From contig JAFMSR010000006.1 in the NCBI GenBank assembly GCA_022818135.1, positions 33,768,997 to 33,832,996 of the forward strand: a stretch of DNA of 64,000 nt, read 5' to 3'. The notes below the pieces were generated by a model that was not told the origin of the DNA, searched no databases, and worked only from the letters and a program-made list of their open reading frames with translations. Positions 13,766 through 25,600 of the stretch are shown piece after piece. This DNA comes from Saxidomus purpurata (taxonomy: Eukaryota; Mollusca; Bivalvia; Venerida; Veneridae). The translations under genes and the position numbers were made by a program. Each line of letters begins with the position of its first letter. Position 1 is the stretch's first letter.

Positions 13766-13970
13766 TATTGATCCAGAAAGGCGATAAATTTTATAGATAG
13801 ATACTTGCCAAATAAACGGTTCGTTACATTTTTGTTACACATACAAAATTCATAAAACACATGCATGCCGGTATTGTTTGATTATATTTTTTGTATGTGT
13901 AACAAGAATGTAACATTTTATTTATTAGCAAGTATCATTGTATGAATTGTATCACCTTTCTGGATTAATA
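13766..13970. mobile_element. Hairpin MITE with roughly 80-bp inverted arms
   Basis: The left arm begins TATTGATCCAGAAAGGCGAT and the right arm ends with its inverse (...ATCACCTTTCTGGATTAATA). Pairing continues inwards to TTGTTACACATACAAAA and its mirror, leaving a loop of about 40 bp. Both ends abut TA, compatible with a Tc1/mariner-type non-autonomous element. No coding capacity. Confidence 0.8.
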
Positions 13971-14039
13971 ATATATAGAGAACAAAAATGCACGGCCGGA
14001 TACTTTCAGCAGTCACTTTTGTCTCACTGTTATTATCGA

Positions 14040-15765
14040 TTTTAGCTAGTAAACATTACTAATGGTGTATATGTGTACATACTATTTAACATTAATGTAA
14101 AATTCCTGGTCAAGTTTTACAGTTATATCAATGTGAGTATTAGTAGTACAGATTTTGCTACTTTATACATGTATATATAGAAAATGTTTTCCAGTGGTAT
14201 ATTGTTTAGGAAAATCGAACACAAAACTATATCAGACAGACATGAAAGAAATAAGCAATTTCTTATAAAAAGCTCATCAACTTTAATCACATTACAGGGT
14301 AGGTAACTCGTGATTTCACTCGGAAGGCTTCAGATATTTACGTTGTATAGAGTGGTGGAACCAATGCTGGCGGTATCCCTATGCTGGTGGTATCTCCGAA
14401 AAACGGCTATTTACAGAAAAACAGGTGAACAAAAATTTTCAGGGTACATTCAGCATTGACAGTTGATGAAATATTTATACAGCAAACGTAGTGATAGCCG
14501 CGCGTGCAGCTCTGTGACGTCACAGCAGCTGATACAATTGTACTTGATCCATTTCGCTAGAAAATTTCTTAAATACAGACATCAAAATCACCCAGTTAAA
14601 GTTAGCATTTTTGATAAAACTTATTTCTTTTGTATAAAAATATATATTCTGTGGAAACTGTTATATCTTGTTAGTTAATATTTAGGCTCTAAAAACTGTT
14701 TCCCACCTGTTGGTTGTCAAATATCACATACCGCCAGCATTGGTTCCCTTCGAGGTGAAATTTCAAGTTTTGACATGTGTCGTGTCAATAGCTCCCAGAA
14801 CGACATAGTCAAGTGATGAAGCACATCAACGTCTTGTTTCGATTTAGCAGGGATAACATTATGTTTTCGCTGAGGCAAATCAAAATGGTTAGGATTTCCT
14901 GCTTTCTGAACTGCTGATATACATTCAAAATACCTCCAGCATAGGTTCCCCCACTCTAGTATCGAAAGTATTTGGAGGTGAACTAAGCGCATGGATAATT
15001 GAAGCAAACAATTATTAATATGCATGTTTAGTCAGTACATTTTAATAGCATCATTATTGTGTTTCTATAATATACACCCGTTATAGATAAAAAAATGTTT
15101 AAAGTGCGATTAAAACCAAACTCACTCCATATCCGTATAGAGTTTGCATTTCCCGCCTTACGTTGAGTGGACTTTGTCAGGGTTTAGTTCTATGATGATA
15201 TTATTTATCTTTTCATTTTTAAATAAATGTAAACATTACTTTTAGTTTATATGTGTACATGACATGTATGTAAAATCAACGGTCAAGTTTAACAGCTTTT
15301 CCAATATTTGCAGTGGTATAAAATATTTCTATATTATATATATTTGGAAAATGTTCTCCTTAGGAAAATCGAACGTAAAACTATGTCAGACATTCATTTA
15401 AGAAGTCAGCAATTTCTAATACATTTTTAGCGCAGCTCATCAACTTAACTCGCAATATAGGGTAGGTAACTCGTGATTTCACTCGGTATGCTTCAGATAT
15501 ATATGTTGTACAGTATCGAAAGTATATAGAGGTGTATTAAGCACATGGATAATTCAAGCAAACAGTTTTGCATATTTAATCAGTACATTTTAATAGCATC
15601 ATTGTTTTGTTTCTATAATATACACCCGTTAAAGATAAAAATGCTTAAAGTGCGCCAAACTCACTCCATATCCGCATGGGGGTTGCATTACCATGCATGC
15701 ATGGAGTGGACGTTTTCATGGTTTAGCTGTATGATATCATTTATCGTTTCATTTTGCAATAAATG
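14040..15765. repeat. Imperfect tandem duplication, about 560-bp unit
   Basis: Block A (about 14040-14347) plus block B (about 14959-15225) is repeated in order as A' (about 15225-15510) and B' (about 15510-15765). Shared landmarks are GGTAACTCGTGATTTCACTC in the A blocks and TAATATACACCCGTTA in the B blocks. The first copy is split by the MITE at 14348-14958; the second is not. Confidence 0.85.
14348..14958. mobile_element. MITE (about 607 bp) in a TA target
   Basis: Inverted ends: TAGAGTGGTGGAACCAATGC at the left and an inverse ending CCCCCACTCTA at the right, matching over about 29 bp. The terminal TA at each end is the likely target duplication. Further copies of the end motif (ATGCTGGTGGTAT near 14382, inverted ATACCGCCAGCATTGG near 14728) suggest nested or composite ends. 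The duplicate locus at about 15510 shows the site without the insertion. Confidence 0.85.
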
Positions 15766-15919
15766 GTTGTTTAAGATAGTTGGTGCAGAACCTGTTCGAT
15801 GGTATGGGGTAATTCTAAAACCTGCAGAATATCACTACGTGCGTGATAGTTACATAAGTCTGGCAAATATTTATTCATTTCGGAGAACAAAAATATTACT
15901 GTACTTTTAGAGAAAATAT

Positions 15920-16560
15920 CATGTTCTGGGCACTTAGAAAACACTGATACTTCTGGCTGTACGAAGTAAACGTTTTAGATATTCGTGTATAAACTAAGTT
16001 CGTCTGAAATATTTCTTGTTCACATGCCATGGTCGTAACGAGAACCTTCCGTTTTCCTGTTGATCCATGCAACGTAAGCCATACATTTTGCCGTGAGTAA
16101 AAGCTATCATTAAAATAAGTGCATAACCGTACGCCATTATGTTGGAACTAACTCTACCACTCAAGAACTATTTTGATATCAAAGGGTCTGTTTCTTTGTC
16201 TGAATAAATACTTAAATGGGATTTTGTTCATAACCTTTTTATTACTTGATTCGCTTTATCCATGAATCTTTAGTTAAATGACACGATATATCAGCGGATA
16301 TATTCACCGCAAATACAAAATAAAGTGTATGTTTTAATGTCACATTTCGTGTTTTTGATCAAATTATGCAATACATAATGTCATTTTTTTTTAAAATAGT
16401 GATGTTAAACATGGTCATACATTCAAACAGATGAAATAAATATACAAATCTTTGGACATGATGCATGTTGTTTTACATAGGTATTTGGTACTGCTTTTCT
16501 TAAGGCAATGCAAGTACATAAACATTTATAATGGTAATTTTAAGTGTGTTACTACTAAGC
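15920..16560. repeat. Diverged direct repeat, copy 2 (copy 1 at 2210-2700)
   Basis: Matches the segment upstream of the S8 exons over most of its length, with insertions of about 100 bp (roughly 16030-16250). No coding frame is conserved. Confidence 0.7.
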
Positions 16561-17999
16561 ACCTGAATGACAAACCGTGATATAGTAACCAGTATATCAC
16601 TCAGTCAAAAGAAATCTACTCCCGAAACCAACAATCTACTTATAACAAAGGTGATGTAATAGAGAAAATTATCTACTACAATATACTTCATACGGACATC
16701 ATTAGAGGGATTAGCGCCTAACAAAATTGCATTCAGTTGAGAAAACACACAGTCATTGCTTTGGTCTACACAAAATACTAGGTTCCTGTAATGAGTCACC
16801 GAAAGGCAAATGAGCAAATCCGTTGTGATTATATTTCGAGGAGTATATGACAATGACATATAAGAATTCCCATAAACATCAAAACAGATTCTTGTCTTTC
16901 TGACTGCTGGTCAACTGACAAATCTGGCATTCTGAACAAAGAGATTTGCAAAACATATTGTACTGTACTCTAGATTTGTAACCAGACATACCAAAAACCA
17001 ACAGCTTATTTTTTTTGTTTCGTATGGGTGACTGAAGCAAGTGTCGCAAGAGCTTTTGATCACAAATCAGAATTATCGGGAGATAAAACCAAGCTGTTGT
17101 AGAGCGAAATGAAAAGAATATGCCTCCGTTTTAGTGCTGCAACATGATGATTAAATCCAGCCTTTTTCTAGAGGTAACCGGTAAAATGACCGCTAGGGCC
17201 TGTCAAATGCAGTTGTCAAATACGTGCCGCAAAATGAATATTTGGGTGTAATTAACATTACCCCTAAAATCTTGAAACAAAAGAAAAAGACTTTAAACTC
17301 AGTTTTTATCCTCGTAACACATGATATATAAATCATTTCATCCTACTTTAAAAAAAAACTATTTGTGTACATAAACTATTTACATTCAATGCTGTGTTTG
17401 ATCATGGTAATACACGAGTTTCTTGTAGTTTACATGACTCTACGTTAACAAATATTTAATGCAGATTTTGTCATCTTTTTTTATTAAGTTTAAATATTGG
17501 TACTGAACAAAGATACAACCTTTTAAATCACATATTTTCTTATTATGGACACATATTAGAATCCATACTACATGTAGTTTACTTTACAGTCACATGATAA
17601 CACGTCACTTTTGGTAACATAATGTCCAGAAGAAGGACAACATTAACAGCAATTATTTAACTTGTTGATATATGGCAGTTGCGAAGTGATTAACACCAAA
17701 ACATGTTATAAAGTGAACTTATCTGACATATGGAGCTGAGTACTCAAACTGAAGTCTAACCAGACAAATCCTACACATGAAGTCATTTTTCAATCTCACG
17801 CGAGTTTCAGTGTAAAACAAAAGTAATTCCTACTGGAACAGTTTCTTCAAAACTTCAATGTGTATTTTGAATCAGTAGTACAGTATACAACTCGAGAATC
17901 TCCTCCCTAGATTCTTAAATGAACTGAATTCCATTAACTGACAAAAGCAATTTTCAAGCAAAATACTGTGAAATCAAAAAACTATAGTTTAATAACATA
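16560..17999. other. No gene recognised
   Basis: AT-rich sequence. A minus-strand frame of 84 codons lies at 16605-16859, with no recognisable domain and no splice support. Confidence 0.5.
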
Positions 18000-18222
18000 C
18001 CTATATATACAGATGGCTCTGATGACGGTGACTGTTGGATCTTCGGCACTTTGTGATGATAATATCTTTAAAATTCCGTCTTCCCCGTGAATCTATTTTC
18101 TCAGCAGATCTGAAGGCAATTGATCTCGCTCTAGACCCTGCAGAAGATGAAGATTCTACCTCGGATGGCTTTGTCATCTTCTCAGACTCCTTTATCAGCT
18201 CTCTGTGCCTTATACATTGAGA
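18000..18222 (+). pseudogene. RNase H fragment of a non-LTR retrotransposon
   Basis: One frame reads IYTDGSDDGD (first catalytic Asp of RNase H). After a frame change the sequence reads SIFSADLKAIDLALD and then FVIFSDS, matching the later RNase H motifs in order. The usual catalytic Glu (AELKA) is Asp here (ADLKA). Only this roughly 200-bp piece is recognisable, so it is a dead, truncated copy. Confidence 0.65.
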
Positions 18223-18229
18223 AGTTTGA

Positions 18230-19006
18230 GAATCCCCTTTCTGTGTAATTCACTTAAAAGTAATTTTGTATTCTGCTGGTTCCCTAGCCATACATTGTAC
18301 TGGCTTTAAAGACAATGTGCCATGTTAGGGCAGGGTAATCACAAATATTCAATATTGATGGCAATGATCATACTAGACACAAAGTTTCATCTTTTACTAT
18401 TTACATTTCATTAAACTGAGCATTTTAGAACATTATCTACGTCAGTAATGTACGTTTTTGTTACTGCTCCTTACAGATTATTTTCAAGCTAATTATTAGC
18501 TACGCTTGAAACCAAAGTGACTAGAAATAATGTTCTTTTCGTGAAATTTATAAGGAGCTGCCCCGTTACAAGTTTCCATTTTCAGTTGAGATGCCTTAGT
18601 TTTGTTACATACAACATCACTTCATTCTATCATACAATATGTTGAAACCTGTTATAAACCGTGATTAAACTTACTCAAAGTAGTAGTTTATTTTGCATTA
18701 AAAGCAATACACTTGCCGGTTATCAGATGGAAAACATGTATAACGTATTGACAAATTGTGTTATTACACTGAAACCGAAAACAAAAAGGTTTTTTTTTTC
18801 TTGTTACTTCAACAAAAAATGAACAGAACAAATTAACATACAATTGTAACACTTTCACACAAAATCAAGGTAGACAAAGAGCACCGTGAAATTGGTTTTG
18901 TATATAAATGAGCGTCAGCTCTTTTAGATACATGTATCACTATTCATGCTCCAATCGAAGAAAGCGTGGGAAATTAGTTTGAACGGAAACAAGCATTATC
19001 CGATTA
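18230..19006. other. No gene recognised
   Basis: Non-coding, AT-rich, with nothing supported beyond a short poly-T run near 18790. Confidence 0.5.
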
Positions 19007-19525
19007 ATAACTAGAGAGTGCTTTGGTCTAGGTTCTTCAATCTTGATAGGTTGGTTAGTGACGGCAAGTAGATGATTATGAGTTCAACAAGTTAAAGGTC
19101 AAGATCTTTTCTCAACGTTAAGGCATTTTATCAAAAACTAGGGAACGCTTTGGCCTAGTGTCCTCAAACTTTGTAGGTAGGTTGGTCGTTGCCAGAAGAT
19201 CACACCTATTGATTTGATGTCAACTGGTCCAGGTCACAGTGACGTTAAATAGAAAAAATCCCTGTCCTATCAATAACTATATAACGTTTAAGCATAGTGT
19301 CCCAAATCCTAGTAAATAGGTTGGTCATGACCAGTAGATGAGCCTCAACGAGTTAAGGCCAAAAGTCAAGTAACGATGACATTTTACATATAAAACTTGT
19401 CCGATTAATAACTAGAGAACGTATTGGCCTAGTGTCCTCAAAATTGGTCAGTTGGTTGGTCATTACTAGTAGTTCTTATGCGTTTTAGGCCAAAAGGTCA
19501 AGGTCATAGTGCCAATAATTGAGAG
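19007..19525. repeat. Tandem array, about four units of about 120 bp
   Basis: Each unit contains 'aactagagaacgctttggcctagtgtcctcaaa' like text followed by 'taggttggtcatgaccagtagatga' and 'ggtcaaggtcacagtgac', with moderate divergence. This unit type is widespread in molluscan and other marine invertebrate DNA. It is not coding. Confidence 0.75.
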
Positions 19526-20060
19526 AAAAAAACAACATAACTGGCTGCCGTCAGGGAGCATACATCTTTTACAAACATCTCTTGTTATAAAAGTGTTTAT
19601 GTTATTGTTTTTGCTAATTTAAACTAGTTCTAAAAAGTACTATAAAAGATAATTAAACTGGAAGAAACAAAGATGTCCTGCTCACTGGAGTCTTTTCTGA
19701 ATTATCTTTTGTACAGTTTCAGCATATCTAAATATTCGGACAAAACAGGTCACACTATTGACCCATTCAAAGCTGCACCAAGTGGACGAATTCCAATATT
19801 ATTGCATATACAGCAGCAGCACAGCTATTAGTTGTTCTTTAACCAGATCAAAGAACCTTTTAAACTATTTTCAAATAACATAAGCAGGGACAAGGCGGCG
19901 TTAGAAGGTTTACTTAATATTTACAAACTGAATTAAAATTAAGCTTTGATTTTGTTTGCTTTTAGCTTCGCTTTCAGAGAATAAGATTAAGCTTTGCAGC
20001 TATAAAATGTCTCCACTACCTTCAATTATTCCAATCCTATCTTATAACAAAATAACAATA

Positions 20061-20314
20061 TATACTGAAACGAAAAAGAAACGCAGGGTAACAAAAATAT
20101 ACAATATTCTGTTACTTCTCGCGAATACACATTCCACTATTTATATTGAATTGTTGATTTTTTCAATTATGTTATGGCTAACAGAAGTTCAGAGAGTTCA
20201 TAAACTGATTCGCTCATGAAAGATAGAGTCTTTATACTACTTTATATAATGTCTAATACACTCCTTCAAATCACCACGAAGGTTTACCCTGCGTTTCTTT
20301 TTCCCTTCAGTATA
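20061..20314. mobile_element. MITE (about 250 bp) with TA duplication
   Basis: The ends are TACTGAAACGAAAAAGAAAC and an inverse ending TTCAGTA, matching over about 30 bp (left arm runs on to CGCAGGGTAA). TA duplications lie at 20061-20062 and 20313-20314. The homologous position near 41800 in the second segmental copy lacks the element. Confidence 0.85.
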
Positions 20315-20637
20315 TAAATTTGACATCCTTTAAAGCCAGCATTATCAAATGTTCTTTCTTTCGCCATTATGTTTCACGAGCAGACTAAATACAAATCTAC
20401 AACAAAGCCTTAATTATTGATGTTTGGAATTCTCTGTTTCCTGTTTTCTATGAACACTGGTATAAAGTGTTCTAAATAAATAAGTTCAATTGTAACTCAA
20501 CAAATCTTAGAAACAATGTTATCATCTATTTATAGTTTATTTCAGTATATATGCATATCACAAACATGGTATCACAGTAATGAGTTACATTTTAAGATGA
20601 TAAGGATTTAGCTGTAAACGGGCGATTATATACATTT

Positions 20638-20640
20638 TAA

Positions 20641-20671
<31 letters not shown>

Positions 20672-20672
20672 A
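20638..20672. repeat. (AAAT)n microsatellite
   Basis: About eight uninterrupted AAAT units. Confidence 0.95.
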
Positions 20673-21414
20673 GATAGATAATTAAATTTGACCACGTTAT
20701 ACATTTGTACGCATTTATACTAAGAATGACGCAAAAATAATAATGGACTTTTGGCTTACCCAATTTTATGTCTCGTCATATAATACATCTCGTATTAATT
20801 ATGCTGTTTAATATTTAGTAACTTTTGGTATCAATTTGTGCTTTTTAATAAATCGTCTGGCTCTACAGGAGTCAGACATGTTCAATCTAGCTTATTTGTT
20901 ATCTTCCCTTGTCGTGTCATAAATAGAACTGCAATGGCGAGAGAGAGCAACTATAAAAGAGGAAACCTCTGACTTCCTTTGTAGTCCTTTACATTGAAGC
21001 GTAGACTTAGATAGGTATGACCCTAAAATATGATAAATATGAAAGATTTTGAGAAAAAAAAACCCGTCTTAATATATTAAAACTATTGAATTACAAACAA
21101 TTGAATGTCTTAAAAAGGAATGTTACATAATTTAAAAATTAGAATTTTTGACAATATTAACACCAAGCAAATATTCTTTAACCTGAGTCTTGAAAGAATT
21201 CATCTGAGTAATATTTTTTTTAAAGAACTTGGTAGATTATTCCATAATTTACATCCTGTATAAACAAAAGATTTTACACCAAAAGAGCAAAATTTGGGAA
21301 TAACAAAACATCCATCATTACTGAATTTGGTGCTATAAGAATATACAGACTCTTTCGTACAAAATATTTATTCATGTAATCAGGACTGAGACCATGTTTA
21401 AATTTAAGTACATT

Positions 21415-22190
21415 TCATAAAATGATTTGATCTACCCTTTTATTGACTAGCAACCAGTATAATACTTTAAAATGCTCTGAAGAAATATGTGTTCTATGCT
21501 CAAGGTTTCGCACAAAATGTATCAACTTATTTTGAGTGACGTGAAGTTTATTTCTCCAAAGTTTACTGAATCCGTGATACCAGAATGAACAGGCATAGTC
21601 AAAATGACATTGAATTAGAGCTGTGACTGTAACCTTTTTTGTTTGTTCTGTTAAGAAATAACGCATCCTGTACAAAAATTTAATTATTGCTTTAGCTGTT
21701 TTTACAACAGCACTTGCTGTATCATCACAAGACAATTTTTGATCTAAGGTGGCTCCAAGGTACTTGGCAGATGAACTAGACTGTGTAGGTGTTCCATTAC
21801 AAGACACATTTAATGATTCATTTGACTTTAACTTGTGCTTGGAACCAAAAACAATAGATTCAGTTTTACCAAGGTGTAAGCAAAGTTTATAATTTATTAA
21901 ACATGAACTCATTGACTGAATATCTATACTAAGTTTCATTTCAATGGAAGACCTGTTTTATATACAACTAAATTTTGCTGGAACATCAGCATATACATGC
22001 AACTTGTTTTTTAAAAATGCAGACATGCCATTAATCTATATAAGAAATAGTAGGGGTCCGAGAATAGAACCTTGAGGTACCCCCAAGTAAAAGTGGATGA
22101 AGAATGTGTGAAGATATGTTCCCGAGACATTAACAAGTTGTTGCCGATCAGATAAGTAGGACTGAAACCAACAGATAATGTGCATTACTC
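21415..22190 (-). pseudogene. Non-LTR retrotransposon reverse transcriptase fragment
   Basis: On the minus strand, the upstream part reads GVPQGSILGPLLFLI, the conserved RT block preceding the active site. The catalytic YADD region is degraded (YAD then a non-matching residue) and is followed by a stop. The open 174-codon frame 21415-21939 continues with LGKTESIVFGSKHKL, KYLGATLD and FDYACSFWYHG, typical of the thumb region of Jockey/RTE-like LINEs. The 5' part is missing and the frame is broken, so it is inactive. It lies in a block found only in copy 1 of the segmental duplication. Confidence 0.8.
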
Positions 22191-22690
22191 TTGTTATCGT
22201 TACTCTGTACTCTATTGTGACATGTAGAAAACGTTACAAAGATCAGAAATATAAATGAAAATTACTTAAGTTTACCTAGGGGTTATGAATGACTGTCCGA
22301 TAACATTTTTCACACTTGCAAGATATGTGTGTGGTGTAAGACAGTTATGCACAGCTTTAATGTGAGGGGAAACATTTTACACAAGCGATGGGGCAATGGT
22401 GTCTGATCCCACAGCAAATCTGATAAATACAAAAATGTATAGGATAAATTCAAGTTTAGCGGTCTCCATTGATTAGGATTATTGTCTAAATAGACCAGCG
22501 TATTCCTTAGATCAAGTACAATTTGGTCACGTTCGTAGTTTTCGACTTATTTTAATGTTTAGACATGATTTTCTCAAAACCTATCGTGTCTACATCGGGT
22601 ATGCCATGCTGTCCCCTACCCTGCTGCAGGTTTCTCTGGCTATAGTCATTTCCGTTAGATGTCTCTGAAAATTTGCTATTGGAATTTTTT

Positions 22691-25600
22691 TTATGTTTCT
22701 TTCAATTTCTGGTTCTTAGATTCCTTTGCTTGTGCGGTGCCTTTCTGTAGAACGGGTCCATTCTTATGTAAAAGTATAGCTGGCCACACTAAGTAATCTA
22801 CAGTTATCCCCCGTACTGTAAATGCTGTGAAGCGTGTTTCATCGAAATCAGTTCCTTTTTTGCAGTCCGTGTGTAAGTGTATGGGCGGGTCCTGAATACA
22901 CATAAGCCAGCACAGTTCTGTAGACTTTTCGAGGTATTTCTGTAAATTAAAGGTCCGTTCCTTCTTCGAAACTAATCGGATATCCCTCATTTTGTTCATG
23001 TCCTACAATATAGAACATTACTAAACAAGTGTGATTACATGTAATCAACGTAATGTCGCCATGTATGTTTTCATCTCATACTTTAACTTTTTTATAGCAG
23101 CAGCTATTTAAGTTTGATCTTGAATCAATCATAAATGTTCACAATGTTGATAATTGTACATAATGTTGATAAAATGGTCATTTTTTACTTTCAGTTTACA
23201 AAAATGGGAATGCCACATTATACAGATTAATCTATATTTCTTCAAGTAACATCTATCTATATTCTGTTTCCATAGCATGCAGCCCATCAAAGAAAAATAG
23301 AATATAATTTGTTATCACATACAGATGTATAACTACGGGGTTTCCTAAACCCTTCTCTGTGAAATTAAACTATCTGTACTATTTATGTTCTACAGGTATA
23401 CAAGAAGGTCTTACGTGCCTGAGTACAATTCCGTTCTTTAAATGTTTTCCACTTATCTTCCCTTGTACTCGGACAAAAAATACTATTTTCAGAATCTGTT
23501 AATAGTCTTCTGAAAACTTTGAAGTTTTTGTATGAACTGGCAAAAGTCTAAATATAGCAGAAAGTATATGTTACATTCAACATATCTCTCTCCTTACGAG
23601 AGGCCATTAAAGGGCACTAAACATTTGCGTTGGGCAGAAAACGAAAATATTAGTAGATTCTTGTTGAAGCACAAATATACATTTGAAATACCATGGTAAG
23701 TTGTGGAAGGAATGTCCTGAACTGTTTTTTTCTTTCATCTTTGAATGCCTTCATAGCACTTGATATATTGGTGGTTATCTAGAAGAAAAGAAGTAGTGTT
23801 TTAATCTTAAGGTATTCAACCCATAATGAAACACCTTCAGCTTAATACTTTAATACAATATAATATCAACTTATTTCTCTCTCAGCATTTAGTCAGTCTC
23901 CGTGGTGTAGTGGATAGGTTGATGACAATTGGTTTCAAATCCCATACAAACCCACGTTTTACGTTTTTCTTCCGTTTTCATTATCTTTTTCAGCTTTAAA
24001 CCACTTTTTAAAAAGGATTTTCTGCAAATATTCATAAAATCTTCACTCATATCAGACTTATAAAGGTTATGGCAATGCAAAATTAAGGCTCGGTATAACA
24101 ATACGGTAACGGCTGATTTTAGTAAAAAATTATCATTCTTTGCCAATTAAGAATAATATGAATCCTTAATGAAAATAATAATTTTCCGGGCCTTTAAACA
24201 TTTACCATTGTGGGTTGAAAACCTTAATACTAAAGCAAGTATTGGAAGATTATAAGATGTACGGACATAGACCAGAAAAAAACCCGTAGAAAAACACACT
24301 ATATCAGAAAGAGTCAATCGTCACATTAAAAGATTGACAAAGTTTTTACATATGTTCATAAAGGTTTTAAATTATCGATTAATTATTGCAAAATTTCTAC
24401 ATATGTTTCTTAATATCGTAAGTATATTGATCCCATATTTTTATTTAAAGTTACCAAACTGCCTGTGAACATTGCAATCTGCGACATTAGTTCATTGAAC
24501 CGTTGTTGAGACACATCAAAACACAGTCTGTAAATATCCTGTAATATCAAAACATTTACAAGTCACTGTTAATAAACTCAGTATGGTGTTTACTTTTTCG
24601 CACACAATAAAGTAATCCATTGCATTACCAAACACACCTAAATCAAACGTTTTTGAATTGTGTTTCCTTATGACTGATAATACTTAATACGCAGTTTGTA
24701 TGTGACAGTAATCAATTATTATTGACGCCTTTATGGTATGCTCTGTGGAAGAGGCGAACATTTTTTGTCTGTTTCTAAAAAGATGTCTTTGAACTCTTAC
24801 CTTAAAAAAACTCTGCTTTTATAAAACCAATATAAACAATTGCGTAAAGTATGATTCAATTTGGAGAGAGAAAATTCAAGCTAACGAAAACGAATACTGG
24901 TTCCTTAGAAATGTCGGGTGCCAAGAGTGTGTGTGTGTATAAACTGAAGGTAGTTAATGGAAAAGACAATTTAAGTTATGTGATGTTTACAATCCCATTG
25001 ATTATTTTCATTCATATTTTTTCAAAATTGTTTCATAGGACCACTGTATTAATGAAAACGTATCCACGTAAGATTTAGATGCTTTGAAGAGGTTGCATTC
25101 TCTGAAAGGGTTGCATTCTCTGAAATGGTTGCATTCTCTGCTTGAGATGATGTGCATTTCAAGCATATTTATCTCCAAAAGTATCCGTAACTGCCGTTAA
25201 AGTTAATTGTATTTGAATACGTTATCCAAATAAATTTGCTACTCGATGTAGGCACGGAATAACGGTGTGTGAACCCTGTACGGTGTCAAAATGATTGGCG
25301 TGTTTAACTATTAAAAAGTTCCCCTATAAACGCAAATAAGTATTTGAGCGCGATATACCTTACAAAGTATATGACTCTAGACGTTCGAAACTATTTGCGA
25401 CTATTGAAATGTCCTCCCGCGTAATTTTCACACAATATCTACGAGCATTCATGTACCAATACGGTTATGAATGAAGTCACGTGATGTAAAACATCGTAGT
25501 AAACGTTTCTACAATTCTAGTATCGCCTGCAATATCAGCAACACCAAATAAGACGAGTAGCGTTTCAATGGAAGAGTAACAACCAAAATTTCATGGAATG

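Noticed and set aside
16605..16859. 84-codon frame with hydrophobic ends, considered as a receptor fragment
   Set aside because: No conserved receptor motif and no splice or start context.
23893..23966. Possible functional tRNA gene
   Set aside because: A and B boxes are present, but no cloverleaf acceptor stem pairs and the body continues as a longer repeat; better explained as a tRNA-derived SINE.
23889..24146. 85-codon minus-strand frame
   Set aside because: It overlaps the SINE-like element in an intron and has no homology.
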